Positions 1 to 8,163 of a stretch of 13,018 nucleotides of DNA are shown here, piece by piece. How positions within the stretch are numbered: the stretch's first letter is position 1; each line of letters opens with the position of its first letter. The notes under the pieces are model-generated. The model was not told the DNA's origin. It saw only the letters and a list, made by a program, of their open reading frames with translations, and searched no databases. This DNA comes from Entrophospora sp. SA101 (lineage: Eukaryota; Glomeromycota; Glomeromycetes; Entrophosporales; Entrophosporaceae): positions 5,682 through 18,699 of the forward strand of contig CAUDNR010000580.1 of NCBI GenBank assembly GCA_958430865.1, given 5' to 3'. The position numbers and the translations under genes were made by a program.

Positions 1-18
1 AAGGTCATGTTATTTGTA

Positions 19-313
19 ATACCTCAAGAGGTATAAATAGGCTTGGTTTTAGACCAAGTAAGAATTATCATGTTCATGATACCATAATAATAATATAATA
101 ATAACTTTGTAACAAAAATAATATCGCTAATAAAGGCACATAACACTTTTACAATAACTAATTGGACTTCTAATAAAATCCATAATAAACCTTTGCTGAA
201 AAGCATACCTCACCTCAAATTAAGTCCATACTAACTAAGGGACGCCTTAGTTAGACAGTGGAAAATTTATTGATTATTTTTAGGCTTTGCCAGCAGTACT
301 TCCATCAGTACTG
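19..313. repeat. Cluster of short perfect stem-loops
   Basis: Five perfect inverted repeats lie close together: ATACCTC/GAGGTAT (19-34, 2-base loop), CTTGGT/ACCAAG (42-58, 5-base loop), TATCATG/CATGATA (66-81, 2-base loop), CTAACTAAGG/CCTTAGTTAG (231-254, GACG loop) and CAGTAC/GTACTG (294-313, 8-base loop). A TATAAATA string sits at 32-39. No coding frame covers them convincingly. The cluster could be the remains of a foldback or LTR-type element whose other end lies left of the window, but no matching terminus is visible, so the nature of the element is open. Confidence 0.5.
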
Positions 314-336
314 TAGAGAGAGATTTGAGTAGGTTA

Positions 337-396
337 TTAGCTGTGTGCGAAGATAGAGGCCTGGGAATTTGAGAACCCTTAGCTGTGTGCGAAGAT
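337..396 (+). repeat. 18-base direct repeat, two copies
   Basis: The 18-mer TTAGCTGTGTGCGAAGAT occurs exactly at 337-354 and again at 379-396, a 42-base period. The 24 bases between the copies are unrelated to it. The copies are less AT-rich than their surroundings and lie next to the stem-loop cluster, which suggests the same degraded repetitive element. I see no gene around them. Confidence 0.6.
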
Positions 397-1026
397 TGGG
401 AGATTTATATATTGGAACTTTTGTTTTATTCTATATATTTTATTGGACACAACCCGAGCTGTAATTGAATTTACACGCTCACAATACACATCATTAGAAT
501 ATTTTGCAAATTGCATATTTCTTTGATGAATGCAATAGTCTATTTATTAGATTTAAAATAAATGAACTTAGCTGTTCTTTGTATTTTTTTTTTTAATAAT
601 AAAGATAATTCTCTTCCTGTTCATCTGGAAAATTCACGTGACAAAAGATCTGTAATATAAGGAAAATTTTTCAAATTTTTATTTTGTTTCAATTTGTCTA
701 TTTTCTCTATTTTTGATATTAACTTTTTTGTGTATAACATCATCATTTTAGGGCTAAATATAGTAAATTCAGCAAACTTGTGCAACTTTGAAGCTCAAAT
801 TCTCCACAACAACATGACATATCAATGAGATGAAATTATGATTTTGTAGAGGAAGGTCTTGGCTTCAAATACATTAGTCACAGGACATTGCAGATCAAGT
901 GTCATTCAATATAAACATTACAAATAAAATTATTATCATCCACTTCAAAAAAAAAAAATCTCTGTTTTTCATATAGCAAGCAATTTTCAACCATAATAAA
1001 TTTTACAAATGTCCACTATGCTCAAG
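397..1026. other. AT-rich stretch without a recognisable gene
   Basis: I found no open frame with protein-like composition, no RNA gene and no clear repeat structure on either strand. The stretch has A/T runs (for example near 586-594 and 949-957) and many stop codons in all frames. It is probably intergenic or decayed repeat sequence to the left of the transposon at 1027. Confidence 0.5.
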
Positions 1027-2001
1027 TAGGGATGGGAATGGTTTAACCCAAACCAGTTCAACTGGTGGTTTGAAACTGAACTGATGCGGTTTGGTTTACA
1101 CATTTCAAACTGCGGTTTATTGAACCACAGTTAAACCCCAGTTCAAACTCCGATTTGAAACTGAGATTGTTACACATTACTGGTCACACTTATTCATTTT
1201 ATATTGTTTTATTTATTTTACAAAATATTGGATATAAATATTAATTCACATCTTGATGCAACAAATTCTATATTATTGTTATTGTTATTGTTAAGGGATT
1301 TAACTACAACAAGATAATTAATTACATTTATAATTTACTATGGTTACTAGTATTATGACTTAAGAAAAGAAAAAAAAAGATGTCAGCTATTACTATTTAC
1401 TATTATTATCATTATATACAAGGGCTAAGAAGGAAAAATAGATTGATAAAAAAAAAACATTTTAATTGAATTGGATTTACCAATTTTATTCAAATCGTTC
1501 ATTTTATTAATTTTATTTGATTTAATTTTATTTGATTTATTAGCTTATTCAATTATTAATTTTATTCAAATTACATATTAGTTTATTTAAAAATCTTAAT
1601 AACTGATGCCTTGATCCTAAACTTTGAATTGGACCTGATAATAAAATTTAACTATTTATTGTTCATAAAAGAAAATTACGATAACAGATATTTCAATCAC
1701 AATTAATTGAATTATGGTGCTACAACTTGATATAGAGATCAGGCGGAACTCCAGTTATTGATGCAAACAATTTAAAGTACAAGCAAATATGAAGAGAATA
1801 GATAGTAGTGGTGTTTAATTGTTGGAACAAATAATTTGTTTTTTAAAAAAAAAATTTTCATTTTTATAAAAATAGATCACCAATAAAATTATAAAACTGC
1901 GGTTAAACTTGAGTTTGAACCGCGGTGGTAAACTGCCGGTCGGTGCGGTTCACTAGCCAAACTGACGGTTTATAAACCGAACCGAACCGTTCCCATCCCT
2001 A
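1027..2001. mobile_element. Non-autonomous DNA transposon (MITE-like), hAT-like termini
   Basis: The left end begins TAGGGATGGGAATGGTT and the right end finishes AACCGTTCCCATCCCTA; these are reverse complements except for one base. The inverted similarity continues inward as GGTTT/AAACC-rich subterminal sequence: GTTCAAACTC at 1141-1150 pairs with GAGTTTGAAC at 1911-1920. The left arm is about 125-140 bases and the right about 90-110. The 975-base element has an AT-rich core with no transposase frame, so it must depend on a transposase made elsewhere. The TAGGGATG ends and repeated subterminal motifs recall Ac-type hAT elements. However, the flanks (TGCTCAAG left, TTAACTGG right) show no intact 8-base target duplication. 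If TA is the duplicated target instead, a Tc1/mariner-type assignment is possible. The element ends 68 bases upstream of the BMT5-like start codon. Confidence 0.8.
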
Positions 2002-2069
2002 TTAACTGGTGGATCACTAATTAAATGTAATGGGGAAATTTCACATCTAAAAAGGTTTGAAAAAAAGCA

Positions 2070-3030
2070 ATGCCTAAAGTAAAACCTAAATTGAAAAACT
2101 CCTTTAAAAAACTTCAAAAAGATGAACAATTAAAAAATAATAGATCTAGGTTACATCTACCACACCTAAAACCAAAAGCAACTCAAACTCATATTATTAA
2201 TAATTCAATTTCCCAACCTTCATTTTTATATAAACCTGAACATAAAATTTTATTGATAGGAGAAGGTACTTTTTACTTATTTTATTTATTTTTCTTTCTA
2301 ATATGAATTGTTTGATTTTCACCTCCAAAAAAATTTTATTTTATTAAAACATCTCAGGTAATTTTAGTTTTGCTCATTCACTAATAGAAAACGTATTACC
2401 TGCCGCGCATTCAATCATAGCAACCTCATATGACAGTGAACAAATTGTTTATGAAAAATATAAAGATTCAAAAGAACATATAGACTCGATAAAATTTTTT
2501 GGTGGCCAAGTTTTATTTAATATTGATGGAACTAAACTGCAAAAATACAAAGATTTAAAGAATAAAAGATTCGATAGAATAATATTCAATTTTCCTCATA
2601 CTGGTTAGTTGTCATTATAAACATTTTTATTATTATCATATTATTGTCTTTAATATTTTTATCAACTTTACTAGGTTTAGGGATTAAAGATCAAGATCGT
2701 AATATATTATCAAATCAAAATCTTATAAAATCATTCTTTAACTCATCAATACCATTCCTAACTTCACAATTATTATACTCTGATGACAGCAATGGTGAAA
2801 TTCACATCACTATAAAATCTGGTTTACCATATGATGATTGGAATGTTAAAAAGTTAGCAAAAAGTACAGGTTTATTGCTCGTAAAGACAACCATGTCATT
2901 TTCCCCTGATAATTACCCAGGTTATGTACATAGAAGAACTTTGGGTTATAAAGATGGGCAAAGTAAAGATGATAACGAGGAAATAATAATAAAAAATCCC
3001 AAAACAATTATTTTTGTTAGAAAAGATTGA
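2070..3030 (+). CDS. BMT5: BMT5-like 25S rRNA (uridine-N3)-methyltransferase, DUF2431
   Basis: Exons are 2070-2265, 2358-2603 and 2675-3030, with introns of 92 and 71 bases. They join into one frame of 265 aa. The family is the Rossmann-like methyltransferase of yeast Bmt5, which uses S-adenosylmethionine to methylate N3 of a uridine in large-subunit rRNA in the nucleolus. Visible signatures are the SAM-binding ILLIGEGNFSF (60-70), FDRIIFNFPHTG (137-148) running across the second intron into LGIKDQDRNI (149-158), SGLPYDDW (196-203) and the family-typical YPGYVHRRTLG (228-238). Residues 1-59 are rich in Lys and Asn, which fits a nucleolar RNA-binding tail. At 265 aa it is somewhat shorter than the yeast enzyme. 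The start is the first ATG ahead of this block. The promoter has little room: a transposon ends at 2001 and the next gene starts 112 bases downstream. The family is secure; the exact target uridine is inferred from homology. Confidence 0.9.
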
Positions 3031-3142
3031 AAAGAAAATCTACTTAAAATAGTTAAATCATTAGCCAAGTTGCAGATCACTATTTTTTCCTCATTACTCA
3101 TTATTATTATATATAATAAAATTGAAAAAAAAGTTTTCCATA

Positions 3143-4496
3143 ATGTTAAAATTTGCGACCAAAATTTTCAAATCTTCATATAATACTTCGATTTCTTTAT
3201 TATTATGGTTATTTTATTTTAATTTGTTTATTTGTAATTTCGTAAAAGCTGCTGATCCACCAGAAAGAACACCTTGCACTTTTCTAAACATTACTACAAA
3301 TAAAATATATAACTTGAACCCTTTGACAAAATCTAGTGGGTAAGTTAATATCCATAATATTTACATTATCATTTTTATGTTTAACAAGAATTTGTTTAAC
3401 TTTATAAAATTTTATTTTAGTGATGATTGGATAGTTGAGGGATATGATACAGGTTATACTTTCAGAATAAATATTTGTCATGAGCTTCTATACGACGTTG
3501 GTACGAAAGTTGGTATTTGGGGTGAAAAAGAAAATGAAAGAGGAGGTTCTTTAGGGTTAGTTTATTAATATTTATTTAATATTTATAATAATTAATAATA
3601 ATGAAGGAATTTACTTCTTAATTATTTAATTATCCATTAATTTATGATTGAATGTTAAAAGAGAATTTAGCACAGAACCAATTGTTCGAGGTGAAATACA
3701 ATTGTTTCAATCTATCCTTATTTTCAAATTTTTCTAAATACAATAATTAACAATAAGCTTTATAAATTTAAATAGGTGATAAAGTTATATTAAAATATAA
3801 ATATGGTAATTACTGTCCAGGAGATAATGCCAAACGTTCGTCTTTAATTAGTTTTACTTGTGATCAATCTGTCAATGGAATTGTAAGTATTCAAATATGA
3901 GTATAAATACAAATATGTATATAAATATACAACAAATACAAATATATTAAATGTCTATTAAATTCTAAAAGGGATCACCAACTTTCGTTGATACGGATGA
4001 TTGTACATATTTTTTCGAATGGAGAACTCCTGTCGCGTGTCCTACAGATGTTACAAACGCTACAATGAGTGGTTTAGGTGTCTTTTTCACAATGTATGTT
4101 TCATTATCAAATCAAATCCTTTAGTAATTATTATAATTATGACTAATTTTTAAAATTTTTATAAATAGTTTCATAATTGCATTGATTGTGTATTTGATTG
4201 GCGGTATTGTCTATAATAGAATGGTTAACCACGCTTCTGGTGTTTATCAAATTCCTAATTGGCAATTTTGGAGTAATGCTTGGGATTTTATTAAGGTGTT
4301 TATTTATTGATATTTATTGTTTTTTATGTATTTATATTTTAAATAATAATGATTTACCTTTTAAAAATAGGATATGTTTTTGAGTCTATTTGTTCAATGT
4401 TCGATATTTAAACCTAAACACTCCAGGAGAAGTTATACAAATTTACCTGGAGATGAATCTAATGTATTAATTAGTGATGATTTCGAGGAACATTAA
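3143..4496 (+). CDS. Single-MRH-repeat mannose-6-phosphate-receptor-like membrane protein (Mrl1/CD-MPR/Atg27 type)
   Basis: Exons are 3143-3339, 3421-3555, 3662-3690, 3776-3882, 3972-4093, 4169-4295 and 4371-4496, giving 280 aa. Residues 1-36 form a signal peptide (hydrophobic 16-34, likely cut after VKA). The luminal part (37-190) has exactly six cysteines: C45, C85, C134, C149, C167 and C179. Their spacing resembles the three disulfides of the cation-dependent mannose-6-phosphate receptor (277 aa). R141 lies eight residues before C149, and Y169 two after C167, as in the receptor's sugar site. The essential Glu seems replaced: the segment before C167 reads FVDTDD. One membrane span covers about 191-212. 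The 68-residue tail holds YTNL (261-264, YxxPhi) and ESNVLI (268-273, acidic dileucine). Sequons are N49-I-T and N185-A-T. The likely role is a cargo or sorting receptor cycling between Golgi and endosome/vacuole. Sugar binding is unproven. Exon 3 is only 29 bases. Confidence 0.85.
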
Positions 4497-4749
4497 ATAA
4501 AATTTTTAAAAAATAATTCAATAAATAGTTATGATTATGATTATAATTAGCTTTATTATTATTGATTAATATTTTATTTTGCATATTGGAATTTTTTTAT
4601 TTGATTTTAATGGTGTAAATAATAGGGGGGGTATATATATTTATATTTATTTATTCATATTATTTATTCATATGATTATAAATAAACATATTTTTAATGT
4701 GATTTTTTAGGGTTACTTTTTTATTCAAGTAATAATAATAAACTCTTGA
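4497..4749. other. Convergent intergenic region, shared 3' ends
   Basis: These 253 bases separate the stop codons of the receptor-like gene (+) and MND1 (-). The sequence is almost pure A/T with a G7 run at 4625-4631 and several AATAAA-like or ATTTATTT strings that could serve as polyadenylation signals for both transcripts. No ORF or RNA gene is visible. Confidence 0.5.
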
Positions 4750-5983
4750 TTATAAAGTGTCGAAATCTTCAGGAATACTAAATTGACGATCAAATTCTGA
4801 ACGTTCAATGTTGAATTTGTTGACACAATATGATTGAAGTATAAAAATATTTTCTAAATACATATATATATATGTGTTGCGTACAATATAATATTATTAA
4901 AATTTTTTTTTGATTTTTTGACATTATTAAGAAATTTTATATTTAAATTCATAATATTTACCAGTCCATCTGTTGGCTGCTTCAAATGCAAGTTTGGCAT
5001 GTTTTTCTTTAAAAAAAATAAAGAATTTAGTCTTTACAATGCGACAGCTTGTTTAGGTACGTAAAATGTATTGATGATAAAATTATAAATTGCATACTTT
5101 TAGCTTCCATTAGCACAGGATCACATTCACGATATCGTTCCAATTCTTTTAAATACTGTTTTCTTTGTGATTCAACTTCTTCTAACAATTTCATTTTTGT
5201 AGTACGATCATCCTTTTGAATATGATGAATCGACCATTAATATAATATTATATATGTATATCATACGTATAATGCATAAATAACAAACCGATTCCTCACG
5301 ATCTCCAGATACTTGTTTGATGACATTTTGTAGTTCAGTATTTTTTTCTTTTAATTTTGTAAATTCCTCTTTGAGTGTGTTTATCTTAACTTTTCGCTTA
5401 TCAAAATAGTCATACACATTAATCAGAAATGAAACCAAAATATAATCGATAATATAGATAAAAACTTACTGATTGAAGTGAACTACTCGGAAATGACCAA
5501 AAGTAATTTGATGTACCAATCTTATCAGTAGCAACTAAATTATCATCTATTAAACTTTGTAAAACGTCTTTAACAGACTGTGATACTTTTTATTTACAAT
5601 ATTAATAATTTGGATTTATATAAATAAATGTAATATCTAAATTTTGAAAGATTTTAATTAATTACCGATTCCTTTTATTTTAGGTGCAATTTTTTCTAAT
5701 TCTTTCAATTGATAAAAATCTTTCTAGAAATATATACGTAATTAGGAGAAAACATCAATAAAGTATGTTATATAAAAACATTATATCTTTTGAAGAAACT
5801 CATTAAAATTCAAAATTCAATACCGTTTCATGGAATAATTCTTCAAGTCTTTTACGTTTTTCTGCCGCTGACATTCCTTTTTTAGACTATTTCGATTATT
5901 CATTTTATATTTATTTATTATCAATTTCAAAAAAAATTTAATAATAATAATTAAAATAGCGCGTATTTCTCTTTATTTACCAT
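4750..5983 (-). CDS. MND1: Meiotic nuclear division protein 1 (MND1), Hop2 partner
   Basis: Coding exons from the start are 5981-5983, 5824-5886, 5666-5723, 5470-5585, 5289-5396, 5098-5212, 4962-5006 and 4750-4853. They join to 203 aa; human MND1 is 205. Mnd1 with Hop2 forms a V-shaped dimer that stimulates the recombinases Dmc1 and Rad51 during strand invasion in meiosis I. The N-terminal DNA-binding winged helix covers about 13-80, with [15 protein letters not shown] (23-37), SVKDVLQSL (45-53) and the signature KIGTSNYFW (63-71). A coiled coil covers about 81-150 and includes ERYRECDP (141-148). The C-terminal lock is AANRWTEN (164-171), followed by the end IPEDFDTL. The first coding exon is the ATG alone, followed by a 94-base intron (GTAAAT...AATAG). 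Starting there gives MSKKG, matching the family N-terminus; an internal Met at residue 5 is an alternative start. The gene shares a divergent promoter with NBP35. No frame or splice site is broken. Confidence 0.95.
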
Positions 5984-6110
5984 TGTTGTTGATGCTAAAG
6001 AATGCTACTAGAAAAATAAAAAACTTTAAATCACGCGTAAATCATGTATATCATGTGATTTTCAAGCTAAATATTTAAAAATTATTTTGATTTAATTTTT
6101 TACCAAAAAA
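5984..6110. promoter_or_regulatory. Divergent promoter between MND1 and NBP35
   Basis: Only 127 bases lie between the two start codons, so the transcripts must share regulatory DNA. The single GC-rich spot is ACGCGT at 6033-6038, a perfect MluI cell-cycle box (the MBF site of budding and fission yeast). It lies within ATCACGCGT...ATCATGT...ATCATGTGAT (6030-6059), which carries an ATCATGT direct repeat and outer ATCAC/GTGAT arms. Recognition by an MBF-like factor is inferred from yeast. Confidence 0.45.
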
Positions 6111-7617
6111 ATGACTATAAATAATAAACCAACAAATGCACCAGAACATTGTCCGGTATAAAGTCGTTTTCATTTATTTAATATTTATATAACCTTATTC
6201 AAATTGTTATCGTTAAATAGGGTCCAACTACACAAGAAGCAGGAAAAGCTTCTGCATGTCAAGGATGTCCAAACCGAAATATATGTGCTACTACACCAAA
6301 AGGACCTGATCCAGGTTTATTTAAAATGATCTTTAATTTAATAAATAAAATTTTTTCTAATTGCAATTAAATTAAATTTTAAGATTTACCATTGATTAAA
6401 CAACAAATGAGCAATGTTAAACACAAATTAGTAATATTATCAGGCAAAGGAGGAGTAGGTAAAAGTACTTTTACTTCACAACTTGGTTTTGCTTTTTCAA
6501 GTAATGAAAATATCCAGGTAATTATTTATATTATCCTATACTATTATTCAAGGCTATTTTTATTATTATTTTTTAATTTTTAACTATTCAAAGGTTGGAA
6601 TAATGGATATTGATGTTTGTGGTCCTTCAATTCCTAAAATAATGGGGTTAGAGGGTGAACAGATCCATCAAAGTTTGTCAGGATGGTCGCCAGTTTATGT
6701 ACAGGAAAATTTGGGTGTGATGTCGATTGGATTTATGTTACCAAATCCTGATGAAGCAATCATTTGGCGTGGGCCTAAAAAAAACGGTGAATATGTATTA
6801 TACAATTTGTATTTTTATATTCAAAAAAAAAAAATACTAAATTTTTTATATAATTTTCAAATAAAAAGGTTTGATAAAACAATTTTTGAAAGATGTTGAT
6901 TGGGGAGAATTGGATTTTTTATTGATAGATACACCTCCTGGTACATCTGATGAACACTTGTCAATTGTTCAATATCTTAAAGACAGTGGAATTGATGGTG
7001 CAATTATAATAACTACACCTCAAGAAGTTGCTTTACAAGATGTAAGGAAAGAAATTGATTTTTGTAAAAAAGTTAAAATTCCAATATTAGGAGTAGTAGA
7101 AAATATGAGCGGTTTTATATGTCCAAATTGTAAAGTTGGTATCAATATTTTTATATAAATTTGATCACAAGAGATCACGCAGTAATACATTATTAAACTA
7201 TTGCTTTCATTATTAGGAAGAATCAGTGATTTTTGCAGCAACAACTGGAGGTGCAAAAAAAATGGCAGAAGATAATGAAATTCCTTTTTTAGGTTCTATT
7301 CCATTAGATCCGAGAATTGGTATTATTGATCATTACCATGCTTCTTTTATTTTATTAATAAAAATATTAATAAAAATATTCTTATATTTATTTTTTTTTA
7401 AAAATCAGGAAAATCTTGTGATAGTGGACTATCATTTTTATATGAATATCCTGATTCATCAGCCAGTAAAGCTTATTTAAAAATCATTGAAGGTACTCTT
7501 GGATTAAATTTTATAGTTATAGTTGTCACTGTAAGTAATTACTAATTTAAATTTTTTTAAAAAAAAAAATTTCTTCTAGAAATCAATAACCAAATTAAAA
7601 TTCATAAGAATATTTGA
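6111..7617 (+). CDS. NBP35: Cytosolic Fe-S cluster assembly factor NBP35 (NUBP1)
   Basis: Exons are 6111-6155, 6221-6314, 6384-6517, 6594-6786, 6869-7134, 7217-7319, 7409-7492 and 7580-7617, giving 318 aa (human NUBP1 320). This P-loop ATPase, with Cfd1 where present, is the scaffold of the cytosolic iron-sulfur assembly pathway. It builds a transient 4Fe-4S cluster for cytosolic and nuclear proteins such as DNA polymerases and helicases. The N-terminal cluster motif is complete: C14-X13-C28-X2-C31-X5-C37. The deviant Walker A is GKGGVGKST (67-75), followed by [11 protein letters not shown] and [10 protein letters not shown]. The bridging CPXC is C240/C243, within [11 protein letters not shown]. 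The last intron (7493-7579) is my choice because it ends TTCTAG and gives the tail [16 protein letters not shown]; reading through gives a different, hydrophobic end that stops in TAC TAA at 7543-7545. It is divergent from MND1 and convergent with the RNase H1 gene. Confidence 0.96.
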
Positions 7618-7984
7618 AAGCATTACAAAAAACTTTATATTTTTAAAATTATTTTTATTATATTGTATTGTAATATTTAAATAAAATATATTATTGGTGT
7701 ATTTCTTATGTCTTTGATCCATAATTGATCTACAAATTTACATTCTCTTATATTGTTAAACCAAATAAATATTTAATTATAACTTTATTTATTTAATATT
7801 TTTTATAAAAAAAAAAAAAAGGAATTTGCTCTCATTTACCTGTTAAATGATGTGTGATTTATTTTCCTTACAATAAAAGAAAATTTCATAACACAGTCAA
7901 TGAAAGAAAAGCCAATTTTTAAAAAACCTACCCACCTAAAGATGATTTATTATTTTCCATATCTTGTTTATTCATATCACTATC
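7618..7984. other. Convergent intergenic region between NBP35 and RNase H1
   Basis: These 367 bases separate two converging stop codons. They are A/T-rich with a long A run at about 7808-7820 and AATAAA-like strings on both strands near 7780-7880. They probably hold both 3' untranslated regions. A short open frame that begins at 7900 on the plus strand is antisense to the last RNase H1 exon and has no support as a gene. Confidence 0.5.
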
Positions 7985-8128
7985 TTAACTATCATCTTCT
8001 TCAACATCTGGCAATAGAGCGCCTAAATTTGCCAATTTATCAGCACCTTCATTACCAGCTAAACCTTGATGACCACGAACATGTGTCTAATTTTTGTTAA
8101 AATAAATTATAAAAAAATAAATAAATAA

Positions 8129-8163
<35 letters not shown>

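Noticed and set aside
41..60. Possible tRNA arm at the CTTGGT/ACCAAG hairpin
   Set aside because: No acceptor stem, D-arm or T-arm consensus (GGTTCGA-type) occurs at the right spacing on either strand.
24..206. 60-codon minus-strand open frame at the left edge
   Set aside because: It is made of Ile/Leu/Tyr/Lys low-complexity sequence from AT-rich DNA, runs across two of the stem-loops and shows no family resemblance.
3284..3481. Minus-strand open frame inside the receptor-like gene
   Set aside because: It is antisense to exons 1 and 2 and to an intron of a gene with strong evidence; a shadow frame.
7020..7256. Minus-strand 78-codon frame
   Set aside because: It lies opposite NBP35 exon 5, an intron and the start of exon 6; no independent support.
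7493..7519. 27-base GT...AG segment in the last part of NBP35
   Set aside because: It is far too short to be spliced; all other introns in the window are 62-110 bases.
7900..8100. Plus-strand 66-codon frame
   Set aside because: It overlaps the last RNase H1 exon in antisense, and that exon carries the conserved RGHQG and NEGADKL motifs on the other strand.
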